Source: Dicaeum eximium
Lineage: Eukaryota > Chordata > Aves > Passeriformes > Dicaeidae
NCBI GenBank assembly: GCA_013396995.1
Contig: VWZP01008303.1
Span: 383,176 to 447,175, forward strand
DNA: 64,000 nucleotides
Reading direction: 5' to 3'
The notes under the pieces: generated by a model
What the model was told of the DNA's origin: nothing
The model's database searches: none
The model's input: only the letters and a program-made list of their open reading frames with translations
Made by a program: the position numbers and the translations under genes
Part shown: positions 13,206-24,620 of the stretch, in pieces
Numbering within the stretch: position 1 is the first letter of the stretch
Layout: every line of letters starts with the position of its first letter

Positions 13206-16200
13206 GCCCAGGGCAGCCTTCCCCAGCCATCCAGTGGAACGTGCTGGGTGCATCCTCTGTCCCGTGCTCCCATGCACACAACACCTCCAATCTCATTTTT
13301 TGCTTGTGAAGAGCCTGGATTTAACCCGAGCTGTGAAGATCAGGAGATTTCTTTCTTTCTTTCTCCCCCTACAGGGCTGGCCCCGGCCAGCCGTGTCCTG
13401 CAGGAAAAGCAGCGGTGAGTGAGCTCCACCTAAAGGCTCATCCTCAGCTCTCTCCCAGAAAGGAAGGAGGGATTCACAGGGATTTCATCATGCCTGAGTC
13501 TCACCCTGTGCTCCACCTCCAGGGGAAAGTGTGGGTTACTCAGCAAAATCTAGGAGCAGTCAGTGATGGGTTTTGCCTCCACTGCAGCCAGGTGTGCTGC
13601 TGACCTAGCCTCTTTTCGTATTTATCACCTTTTATTTTATTGTTTTCAAGGTCATTCATGCAGTTATTTTGTCTGACAGCCATGGCACTATCGAGGCTTA
13701 AATGCATAAAAATTATATTCATTAATATGTAAAAGTAGGGTTGTGCATGTCTCTGTATGTTTCTCTTTCATAACTCATCAAAAGACTGAAATATAAATAA
13801 TTTCCAAAAAAGCTATGATTATCCAAGTCAAGGCTAGGAAGTACAGTTTTTTACATCCCAGAACAAACACTGTCTCATCTTCCTTCTGTGTGTGTGTGTG
13901 TGCACACATACACATCACATTCCTGTATCTATCATTACAATTTAAGGGGAAAATATCTCAAATTGTGTTCTGAAGTTCATGGTGCCTGCAGATGAAAAGC
14001 CACAATTAACACACATATTTCCCCCTTGAGGCTGTTTCCAAGCTGGAGAATACAGATGAAGAGTGTTGGAATACCTGCCCCTCATTGTTCAAGGCCTTCC
14101 TTAAGGGGGGAATCAAATATAAACAAAGAAACAGCATGGGAGAAATCAGGGAGCACAGGAATGGCTTCTCCCAGTGCAGGGACTCTCTTGTGCATCAAAG
14201 GGAATGAAATATGTGAGGCAGTAGCAACTCTAGTCCCTGGAGTGGTAATATTTGAACATATGTAGCTCATATAAAATCAGAATTGCTGTAAAGTTTGCAC
14301 AGTCTTGCTGCAGCAGGTCACCCTTCCAGTCCCTGGGCGTGTTTGGACAGTGTGGAGATGTCTGACATCAGCAGGGCAATTGTTCCCACGTGTTTAAAGG
14401 TGGGTGAGGAGGAGCAAGGTAGGCGAGAGGGATGAAGAAAATGAGTATAACTGTGTTTTCCTCAGTTGTGAGCAGCTAACCTGTGAATATCTGATGCTGA
14501 GGACTGCCAGTATCCTGAGCAGGTTCTTTGCAGGAATGGATTCTTCCCTCCTTGCCTCCCCCCCCAGCCCCAGGCAGGAGGCTGTGCTGGCCAATCTTTG
14601 CTCTCACTGAAGTTGCTGATTGCTCTTCTTCTGTGTCAATGAAAGCAGAGTTAAGTCAATATTGAGCACCCTTGAAAAATCCCACTCAGAATTCATTTAG
14701 TGCTTATTCAGTTGAGTATTAATGGTGGGATTTCTTTGGCTAAAGAAAATCCTTTGCTGTCTTTTCATCCAAGTCTACAATATGGTGTCTTAGTTCCCCC
14801 AAGCATCCTCTGCTGTGTTTCATCTTCTGATGCATTTTTCCCCACAGTTACAGTCTGTAGAAGAGAACTACCTTTTAAAATATTGTTCCAGATTTGAGAA
14901 ATGGCACAATTTCTAAACACCATAAAACAATTTTGTCGAAGTTACAATAATCTCTTTGTCAATGCTCTAAAGGGGAACAAAACAAGAGTTGGGAAAGTCT
15001 GCATTTAAAAAAAAATGAAACCCATGAAAAGCACAGATGGGAAGAGTAAACACAGATGTGCAGTTTCACATGGGATCACCCTGATCCCTTTTCTACAAAA
15101 CATTATGTCTGGAATATTTGTTTGGCTCCAACAAGTGACCCCTGGTGTGGACACAGAGCTGTGTTTGAGCAGTCAGCTGAGGGGCTCAGGAGGATTTGGG
15201 AACCAAGTGATGTTTCACTTCAGGAGAATGATGAGTGATTCAGGCCACCTGATTGCTAAATTTTGTCCATCTTGCAAGTAGTGGTGAAACACAGCTGCTT
15301 TCTAAGAGCAGTGGAGAGGGTCTAGTAGAGGTCTTTGCTCTTCTCCAGGCTTTCAGAAATGGTAGAGGGCTGTGGGGCTGAAGAGAGAAGTCTGTGAAAT
15401 AGAGCCTTGTTCTGTGCATATATGTACATATACATATACAAGGAATATGGCACAAAGATCAAGAGTTACTACTTCTAATAGTACCAAACTGCATCTTTGT
15501 AAGGCTATGGGGCTGGCTGCTCTTGTGAGTGTTTGAGTTCTGCAAAAGCATTTTTAAGTCTTTTTCAAAGAACAAAGCAGACACCAAGCATGTAATTTCA
15601 ACACTTCAATACTATTAGTGTAAGGTCTTCAAATCCAATTTCTAATTCACCCAGACACCTACCTGGGACATTTTTCAGCCTCAGTTTTAGACAAAAGTCT
15701 CTCTGACGAGCAGAGGTTGTCTCTGCCTTTCCTACAGGGACTACCTGGGAATGTGCATCTGCAGAAAACTCAGCAAACTCGAGTGCAAAGAGCAGCTGAA
15801 CATTTGTGCCAAGCTGAGACCCTGCTCAGCTCACTCAGACTGCCCTGCATTTACTGACAGCTGCTCTGGTGGGTCTATCTCCTCACTTATGCACAGCTTC
15901 TGTGGGAAAACATGACCACCCAAGGCAGTGGAGACTGACCACAGACCCTCTTCCACTCAAATGAGGGGTTTGATCCCCACTTGTCACAGAGTTGGTGACT
16001 GAAGATTTCAGGGTACAGGATTCAGCTCCAAAAATTATTTTGGAGGCAGAACTAGATCCAACAAGTCAGAAGCTCTAGTGCTTAGGGTAGGAAGCTGGGG
16101 TAGTTAATCCTGGCACACAATTTACTGCAGCTCCCCAGATTAATCCTTTTTATACAGTGATTGACTACAGTACAAAATATCAGTGCAAACCTCCATTATT

Positions 16201-17945
16201 TTTCATGTCTGAAAAGCCTCAAAAAAAAAGGAAGATTATCAAGTCTTGAGATCCATGTAGAGCTTGGAATACCAATTGTGCCTCTGAATGAAAACAGCTG
16301 TAACTCAGGATTTGCTCTTTAATTCTTTCAAGAATAAAAGATCACATTAATATATGTAGATTAGCTGGGAATATGATTAATTTCTTTTAATATTTCATGG
16401 GATGCACCGCTGGTTAACATCTAAAGGAAGTATTAATTCTGACTCAGACAAATGATAGATGTCCTTTTGTATTTTCATTCATGTTTTTGATTCCTTGACC
16501 TTTTCTGAATGGTCTATTAGAATAAAATATAAAGGCAGAACAAAACAGTTTGATATATCTTTCTTGGTGCAAGCCAGACAAGATTACTTATTCTTCTTAA
16601 TGAACTTTAAATTTTCTTGTCTTGATACACAAAGCATCTTTTTTGTTTAGAGCCACCAGGAACCATTTTCAGTGCATTAGCCTGCTTACTAACATAGTTT
16701 GCAGTTTACTGGTGATTGGCCTCTCTCTTTTAAATAATAAATATAGATTGTGACCCTTACCTTGCAAAATAAAATTATTAGACTCCCAATTTGGATTTCA
16801 AATCAGCTTACTTGTACACAAGTTTGCAACACAGCAAATTTAACTGGGCTGATCATTTCCATCAGTCTGCTGGACTTCTGTAAGAATATCTGTAAGAATG
16901 TTAGCCATAATGGAATCTATTTTAGAAGGCTGTCAGCTCCTTGTCTTTCAAATAATTACAGTCAAGGAAAGCAAGACACACCCTCTCTCTCCCTCCTTAC
17001 ACCAGCTTTTTTTAATGGCATTTGGATTTTTCAAAAATATTTATGGCCCAAGTCGGAGGAAAAATGCTCTGCTAAGCAGGACTGTGCTAAAGGTTTTAAT
17101 CCTACTTCAGGCAACTTCTGTAGGAAGCTACTCTCTCTAAACAAATAGAACTAGACCCTGAAAAAACACTCACCCACAGGAGGGAGCTCAGGGGCTTCTC
17201 TTTTTCTCACATCAGGCACTAAGGACTGAGTTTAGACACACAGAGCAGCAGAGCACTGGACTGTTCCTTTGGGACAGGAACCTCTCCTCTTCTATTTCCC
17301 TCCTCTTTCACAAAAACATTCTGCCTGCAAGTCACACAGTCCTGCCTGAGCTTCAGGGCTTTGAGGTAGGTCTGGAGGGATTTGGTGAGCAGGTTTAAAC
17401 CAAGGCTCACACGAAAGCCCACCACAGGCTGCGGGTACCATGGATGTCAGGGAGTTTTACCTCTCCTTTCCTGCATGAGCCCTGTGACAGTAATTTACAA
17501 AAGCTCTGATAAAGGCCACTGGGAGACAGCCAGGCTCAGGAACTCTTGGCAAAAGTTTTTCAAGGTCAGCAGGCAAGGTGAGGTGTTGTTAGGGGGGATA
17601 TCTCCAAGAAAGCAGTGAGTTATGTCATTTAATGATTCTTATACAGGTTGAACCAGTACAGTGGCTTTGAAACTGGGAGCAAAATAATTCAAATTTGCTA
17701 CGTTATGGGCTCTTTTATGCTGGCAAATCACAGATTATTTCTGATAGGCACAAACTGAGGGGGCATTGTAAGGCTTTTCTTACAAGCAAAGGACTCCACC
17801 AAAGCCCTGGTGTTTGCCTCTGGTCTCCATGTGTGGGAAAAGATAATGGTACAGACATTATAAGGGAAAATACAGCTCCTTCTCCCTGGACAGAACATGG
17901 CCAGCATCCCCAAATTCCCAGAGAATCCAGAGGGGACTAAACAGA
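13206..17945. other. Intergenic; short (TG)n only
   Basis: A (TG)n/(CA)n dinucleotide run lies at 13887-13912. Otherwise the sequence is AT-rich and shows no gene or transposon that I recognise. Confidence 0.5.
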
Positions 17946-18049
17946 GGAGTGGAGTGGAGTGGAGTGGAGTGGAGTGGAGTGGAGTGGAGTGGAGTGGAGT
18001 GGAGTGGAGTGGAGTGGAGTGGAGTGGAGTAGAGTGGAGTGGAGTGGAG
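17946..18049. repeat. (GGAGT)n pentanucleotide microsatellite
   Basis: About 21 nearly perfect copies of GGAGT, with one AGAGT variant at 18031. Frames on both strands stay open through it (VEWSG and STPLH repeats) and are artefacts of the repeat. Confidence 0.98.
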
Positions 18050-21015
18050 ATGCTACAGCTGGGCTCTGTTGGAACCCTTGCAGAGGAGATAACTTGGTGG
18101 TACTTTTTGATAAGCCACACAGCATCTGAAAACTGAGGGAGATAAAGATGTCCTGCTGTTAAATCAGCAGCTGTGGTCAAACCTCTCTCCTTGGGTTAGG
18201 ACTCTACTCTGTGCATGTTGAATGATCTCAAGGTGGCCTTTACTGGGGACTAGAGCTTGTTAGGATATTGCTTTGAGTTAATATATTGTTTGAATAGTCT
18301 TTGCAGCCAGATATGATCACCTGCAATCCTTGAACCTTAGCCTGTCACTGTTTTATTAATAGAATCTTATTCCATAAACTGTTAATGTGAGTCCTCCAAG
18401 GGTGCTGGCAGTGGCTGATAGTGGGTGAATGTGTGGAGACCTAGAAGGAGGTTTTGATGTTTGGTGTGTGACCCTGAACAAGTCAGCCAAACCACCCTCT
18501 GACACAGCAGGGCTGTTTTGGAAGAGTCTCCATCACAGGACACTGACAGACTGCTTGGGCCCAATGGTCTTGGCTTTCCTGGGCCACTGACAGACTCATC
18601 AAACACTCAGGGTTTGAGGAAATCTCCCCTTCTCACAGACACCATGACTACAGTCAATCCAGCTGAAGCATAGCCCCAACACTGCTAGGACAGGTGACTT
18701 TCACAAATAAGCCAAGCTCATTTCAGAAACTTAATCAAAAGAGAGGTGGGCATAGGGAGGTGACAGTCAGAAATCTGTATCACCTCATCCTGGGCAAATC
18801 ACAGGGTGATCACAGCTCAACCAGCCTTTCTGTGGGGGAAGAAGTGCCTGAAGGGTGAGGTACAGTGAGGGAGAAAAAAGGGACAAAGCCCTCTCATTCA
18901 AATCCCAGCAAGAGGATTCTTTAGCAAAGAACAAGCCCCACATTGTCTGGAAAGCTCAGCATTGTCCTCCCTGTTGTTCAATTTAAGAAGCACTTACACA
19001 GCAGCCTGACATGGAAAACAGAGCTTTAGTATCCAGAGTTGTGTCTGACTAATAAATCAGGGAGCCAGCTCATCTCCAAGCATGATTTAGACTCTCTCTC
19101 ACCATGAGCTAGATGCTGTAGTTTTTACCTGAAGCCTCATTTCTGTTTGCTTCAATACACCATCTGAATTTAACGTAGCACACTTGTGTGCTTCCTTCAG
19201 AACTGAGTTTCCTAAAATATTGACAAAAAAAGTATCAAAATATGGATTTATAACTGACTTTGGGGAACTTGGTTATGAAGAATAGTTTCTCCTTTTCTTA
19301 AATGTTAGTATGAAGATTGTCTGACAAATCCAATAGAATTTGGAAGTTTGATTCATTGTTTAATATCAAGTTGTAGATATTTACAACTGTTTGCCATTTA
19401 TAAGTTCTATTATACTTCTTCCATGCATTTATCTGACTCAACAGTTCAATTAGATAATGTTGAATTCATGTCAACATTTATGCCTGGCAACAGTCTTTAA
19501 GGTCACGAGGTGATGATTTCATCAGAGGAACCAAGCAAAAAGTGGAAGGGATTTGGGCAGGGGGGAGGCATAGGGGAGAGGGGAAAAAAGCATTTGTTGA
19601 AATACAAATTTCTTTTGTGAGGCTGATTTGAGCAGTTACAGTTCTGGGTCTGTGTCAGTGAGGGGGGTGTGGGTATAAACACCAGCCAAGTTCTCCTCTC
19701 ACTATAGATATTCTCTTTTTTGCTAAATTGGCTCAGGCATGGTCTGTGCTGAACCCCACTGTCTCTTCTTACCTGAGGACCATGATCAGTGCCATGCTGT
19801 TCTGCCAGGTCCCATCCAACCCTTTTAGGCACTTGCAGCACACAGATTTTGTGTCACAGCCCCCCCATTTTGCAAAGCAGACCGGTGGCAGCACGGCCCA
19901 GGGGGTGGTGATGCTGGATATAGCAATTATCCCTCAAACATTCCCATTCCTTGGATAGCTGCATAGTGCTGCTGTGTCTGTAGGCACGCTTAGAGGTCAT
20001 GCATATTTTGCAGTGTAGTTATTTGGCTGTCAAAGGTATTGCTGACGTTTTGAATGAGGACTGGAATTTGCTATATATAATTAACAGTAGGGGGTGGTGC
20101 TTTTTTGGATAATGAGATCTTTAGATGCTGGAGGTTGAAAGAGAGTGGGAAAGGGATGCACGTATGATCTTTCATATAAAGATATGCTGGTGATAATGCC
20201 CAGCTCACACTCTCTGGACTGGCCCTTTGATGTTCAGACCATGTATCAGATGTGAAAGGAATGACTGACAGTCCTGGGACAACACATGGTGTCTAATGAG
20301 CTCACTGGGGCTCATCACTCCCAGGTCTGACATTTCAATCTGGGCCCCTTCTGGAGGCTGGATTCACCCTTTAGCTTGCCCACAACTCTTTGTCTTTGAA
20401 AAGAGACCATCCCCAAGTCACCCCCAGAGGACAGAGCTCTTCCCACGTATCACAAACCTCTCTGAAGGGTGTCTGTGGTCATACCTGTCCCCCACATCTT
20501 CCCACTGCTGACTGCAATCCCACTCCAGGGTTTGGCTTGCAAGGCCAGGGTCTGTCACCTCTGCATTCACATCCCACACACATTCACATGAGGAGGCAGA
20601 GGCAAAGGAATTGGGCTTTGCCTGAGCAGCCACAAAACTCCTGTTACTGAGCTGCCTGGCAGACCCTGGGGATTCCCTGCACACACAGCAGTGCATGTCC
20701 TCCAGCTGCTGCACGTGGCACCTGCTGCAAACACTCTGGGTGGAGCTGAACAGATGAGCTGAACTCTGTTCTTGGAAACTGCTCTCTGTTCTCTGTTCTT
20801 GGACACTGCTGTGCTTGGGAGCCAATCCAGTCTGTCCCAGACAATAACTGTAGGACAGTGCTCCCAGGTGCTACTGATTCTGAATCCTTACACAGCAAAG
20901 ATGCTCTGAACACCCTCGGGACTTCCACCAAAACAATGGCTCAGCCAGGTTTCTGTGAGCAGCACAGACATGATGCTGGCTGCCTGCATATGCTGCCATT
21001 TAAGAACATAAGAAT
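18050..21015. other. Intergenic between the pentamer array and the NDP 3' end; nothing recognised
   Basis: No repeat family or exon was identified. Short frames such as 20418-20825 on the minus strand have no recognisable domain. Confidence 0.5.
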
Positions 21016-22135
21016 TTTAATATGAGATAAGAACAGTTATGTTGTTCCCTTGAAGTCACAATAGACTGTGACTAAACCTTCCTAAAACCTCATACTGATG
21101 GAGGAGGGATAGAGTTTCTCAGCAAATACCAAATACCATTCCCAAACTTTGGATCCCCTGTTGTTTTGAGATTTAGAATTTGGGGATTGCCTGTCTTTAA
21201 AAGGCAAAACGGTATTTGCTCAGTGGCCTAAGAACTATAGATGAAAATAAGTCCCAGGTTTAATCATCATTTTGGTGGCTCTGGTTCTGTACATCAACAG
21301 GTCTACTCAAATTAAGAAATTACTCCATCTAGTATGTGGCATTTTAATATTTGATTAGTTTTTAGCTTTTGAATAATTAGCTTTTGCAACAGATGTGATG
21401 TGTCACATTTCCAGGCTTTCAGAAGGGAAGAGTGAGTGTCATGACCTTTCCCTTCCCAAGAGTTGCTCAGCCACTGAACTCTGATGGCACATGGAGCAAA
21501 TAATTGTTTCATCTAGGCTGGGTATTCCAAGCATGGCATTTCATATCCAGTTCACTTTTCAATGGTTTATTTGTAATTTCTGCTAAACCACAGTTAAAGT
21601 TATCCAGCATTTGGCCACTAGGTCAGTAACAGATAACCCTGCCAACAGCACAGATTGCTTTGAAGGCCCATATAACTAGAAAACTGAGAATAAATTGATA
21701 GGTTAAGAGGTTGTCTGTGGGAACTGATGCCCATCCTCTGTCTAAATGTCACTTTCCAGACTGCAGTGCTGTCATCTGGCTGACCTTCTTCTCTCTTCCC
21801 CCGCTGCCCATGGCCCAGAGTAAAAGCACCTCTCTGTAGTCAGAGCTGAGTCTGAAAAAGAAGAAACTCTCAAAAATATCCTTTCAGAAAAAAAGAAAGG
21901 CTTCTTACAAACAAGTCCTCTTGCTTTTGCCTTTGTCACAGCCCACACTGCGACACCAGCACCATCCAGCACCCCAGGATGTTTTGTACTTCTGCTCTCA
22001 GATTCAATCCAGCCTGGTTAGTCCCGTCCTCGCTGCAATCCTGTGCTGGGGGCACCGGCCTGACCTTGGATGGTTTCCTGGGAGTCTCCCCCGCAGCAGC
22101 AGCCCCGTGTCCCCCGTTTGCTGTGCCCCTTGTCC
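21016..22135 (-). other. NDP: NDP 3' UTR (3' limit uncertain)
   Basis: This is sequence after the norrin TAG. It holds no recognisable coding frame of its own. Long frames on the minus strand here are readings of exon 3 in a shifted frame running on into the UTR. The 3' limit is set at an ATTAAA motif and is provisional. Confidence 0.45.
21566..21571 (-). terminator. Candidate NDP polyadenylation signal (AATAAA)
   Basis: This is the only canonical minus-strand AATAAA found within about 1.2 kb after the norrin stop; it would give a 3' UTR of about 570 nt. An ATTAAA variant at 21021-21016 would give about 1.1 kb, closer to the long 3' UTR of mammalian NDP. Others (ATTAAA near 21343 and 21258) are also possible. 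The true site is not determined. Confidence 0.25.
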
Positions 22136-22363
22136 CTAGGAGTTGCACTCCTCGCAGTGGCAGGACAGGATGTAGCGGTAGGTGGCCGTGAGCCGCATGC
22201 CCCCCGAGCAGCGCAGCCTCATGGCCTTCAGCTTGGAGGTCTGGGGCCGGCAGCAGTGGCAGCTGGAGCGGAAGGGCTGCTTCAGGACCGTGCTGAAGGA
22301 CACCATGGGCTCCGAGCGCGAGGTCTGGCTGCAGCGGCCTTCGCAGCGCGCCAGCAGCACCAT
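22136..22363 (-). CDS. NDP: NDP coding exon 3: norrin residues 59-133 and stop
   Basis: This exon encodes most of the C-terminal cystine-knot (CTCK) domain of norrin. It opens directly after a pyrimidine-rich acceptor ending in TTGGCAG with Met59-Val-Leu-Leu-Ala-Arg-Cys65 and ends CHCEECNS followed by TAG at 22138-22136. Cysteines lie at 65, 69, 93, 95, 96, 110, 126, 128 and 131. Together with Cys39 and Cys55 from exon 2 these are all eleven norrin cysteines, including the one used for the intermolecular disulfide-linked dimer. Arg121, a recurrent Norrie/FEVR mutation site in people, is the normal residue here, as are Arg107, Arg109 and Arg115 on the basic receptor/heparan-binding face. From memory of the human protein I count a few substitutions, such as His68 to Arg, Ala72 to Thr, Leu78 to Met and Leu106 to Met. 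The exon is far richer in GC and CpG than the DNA around it. It is intact, with no frameshift. Confidence 0.98.
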   Translation of the reverse strand: MVLLARCEGRCSQTSRSEPMVSFSTVLKQPFRSSCHCCRPQTSKLKAMRLRCSGGMRLTATYRYILSCHCEECNS

Positions 22364-24221
22364 CTGCCAAGGAAACACAGCGTGAGCAAAGGTGTCCCCA
22401 GCACACAGCCGACACCAGCACGTGGGAGCCTCCTCCCAGCAGGGCCCCACACCGTGCCTTGCCCCTGGGCTGTGTCTGAGAGAGTGCAGGAGATAACGTG
22501 GGCAGGAGGAAAAGCGAGGCTCCCCCTGAAACCCCTGGCACTGACACCAGCAAGGACTGCAGGACCTGGACTGACCTTAGGGCTCCAAATGATCACGGCC
22601 AGTCCTGCTTTCCAGGCACTGTGACTGCACCTGTGACTTGCTGACTCCAGATCTGGGGCAGTCAAGCCCTTAAATCACCAGCCAGGCTGATTCTTTGGTT
22701 GGGCATTTACCAGTGTTCTGAGTATACACACCAATGATCAGCAGAACTGGCTCTCATGTCTCAAGTTTAGACATATGAACATGTGAAGTAGAAATACAAA
22801 GAAGATGCTCCGTTTATTGCTTTAAAGAAGTAGGTTTCTAGCTCATTCCTTTGACAAATATCACCTTGAACATGTATTTGCAATTATATGTGTATCTATG
22901 TATCATTGCATCAGTTGTATCTATATAAAATGCACTGCATAGCATAAAGCAGTGAAAATATAAAAGAAGTTGAACTGGCTGCCAAACATGAAGATTCCCT
23001 AGTGAGATTTTCCAAAAACAGTGCAGCTCCATATTCTTTTTCTGAGTTCAAATGTGAGCTGTGACCAGAACAAGGTAACTTGCACAACAGGAGGCACTAA
23101 GGAAGGAGAGTTCGTGAGCAGTCACCCACTCCCCAACAACCCCTTGAGCAGAGGAGATACAGCATTAAGCACTACATAAATCTTGGAAAGGACCCTCTAA
23201 AGCTCAGCAAATGATGTGTCAGAAACAGCTGTTACCACCTTGATAACGGGTGTTGTACAAGTTTGAACACACTCCTGTACTTTCATCGGGACGGAAATAT
23301 TAAATCTGTGTCAGCTAATTTTGCTTAACCAACATAAACTTTAATATCAGCTTATTAAGTCATCTAAAGTAGGCAGTAAAACAGTTGTAAGTCTTTCCTA
23401 TAACCAAGGGAGAACATTACATTTCAGCCATGCTACACATAAGTAATGTTTTTTTTCCAGAAAATCTGAAAGAACAACTACAAATGTGACAGCAAATACT
23501 TTACAGTGTTAAACCTTTTTGGGTTTCTTTCATTACACAAGCTCAACTGGCTGCAAATCTCTAAGTTATGCAAGCAGGTGCATCAAATGTTTAATTTTCT
23601 CTTTAGTCAGAGCTGTAAGGAAAGATGAGATAGAAGAGAGAGAGATTATTCCTGAAATCAATTAGGAAATACCAGCACTGTCTGTGTCCATGGGAAAGGT
23701 TCTGTCCATCCATTGTACTGTGCTTAAAAATCACTCTCGAGAGAATACTTTCATGCTAAATGTTTTGCTTGAAAATGTGTTAATGTCTTAATGTATTAAC
23801 AACTACACTTCCAGCCAACACAGGTCGCAGAGAAGATGTCTTCGTGAGCTGATGATCTGTGCTTGGTACCATCTTGCTTCTTAGAGATGGGCTTTTGTTG
23901 CCTTCTGACAAATCTGTTATCCTTTAACATTTGTAGCATAAATTTATGGTCTCCTTCCTGTGGTACTGTATATTCATATATAAATTAACTTCAGCTATTT
24001 GTACTAATATGGTGGGAGGGAAATTTCAGTGTATTGTTGTGTCACACCTGAGCTTTAGCCCTATCAACTACACGAAGCTCCTTTATAGCAGAGTCTTTAG
24101 TGTACAGAGAACATGAAAGGGACAATCACTGCAGTGCTGTCACCCCATTACTCACGGATAAAGATCTACTTTTTTTTCCCTTGGTAAACAAACCTCCCTT
24201 CCCAGGCAGGCAGCTGGTGAA

Positions 24222-24239
24222 GGTATCTAATTAGATACC
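24222..24239. promoter_or_regulatory. Perfect 18-bp palindrome with TAATTA core in NDP intron 2
   Basis: GGTATCTAATTAGATACC equals its own reverse complement. Its first ten bases (GGTATCTAAT) recur 27 bp downstream at 24249, where they run into TAATCC (24254-24259), the OTX/CRX-type core. TAATTA is the core of many homeodomain sites. A regulatory role is inference. Confidence 0.35.
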
Positions 24240-24404
24240 ACTATGCAGGTATCTAATCCTGCCTGTATTGCAAAGGGAAGGAGCAGATTGGGACATTTGA
24301 CCCAGTAATTTCCTTCCCAGCATCTTGACAGCTCTTGTTAGGACTCCTGCTTTGACCAGTTCACCAGACTCTGCACTCTCTGTCACAGGCTATTCCCAAA
24401 TGTT

Positions 24405-24620
24405 TGGCTGAATCACAGAATCAACCAGGCTGGAACAGACCTTGGAGATCATCAATAAAATTTGGGGGTGAAGAGCAGTCCAACAGCCCCCAAAACTGTT
24501 TGAAGGCTTCACAGAGAACACAGTTGAAATCTCCTCAGGAGTGGTACAGGGGGATGTACAACAGCCAGAAATTGCTTTTTTGGAGGTTCAGAGTATCCCT
24601 AGAGTCCCTGCCAAGCAATT
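24405..24620 (-). mobile_element. CR1 3'-end fragment in NDP intron 2, minus orientation
   Basis: AATCACAGAATCAACCAGGC then TGGAACAGACCTTGGAGATC is the reverse complement of the CR1 3' end. Further CR1-like sequence (AGCAGTCCAACAG and beyond) follows with decreasing similarity. The inner limit is approximate. Confidence 0.75.

Noticed and set aside
12526..13296. Three overlapping 240-256 codon frames on the minus strand and one on the plus strand
   Set aside because: They run through the 23-bp minisatellite and the N gap. The period keeps every frame open, and there is no protein family.
17728..18180. Frames with repeated STPLH or VEWSG
   Set aside because: They come from the (GGAGT)n array.
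1..20000. MAOB first exons expected by mammalian synteny downstream of NDP
   Set aside because: No frame with the flavin-binding GGGISG-type start was found and no CpG-island promoter is seen. The gene probably lies outside the window.
21936..22553. 205-codon minus-strand frame overlapping NDP exon 3
   Set aside because: It reads exon 3 in the wrong frame and runs into intron and 3' UTR. It is long only because the exon is GC-rich.
22070..22624. 184-codon plus-strand frame antisense to NDP exon 3
   Set aside because: It is a shadow of the GC-rich coding exon, with no recognisable domain.
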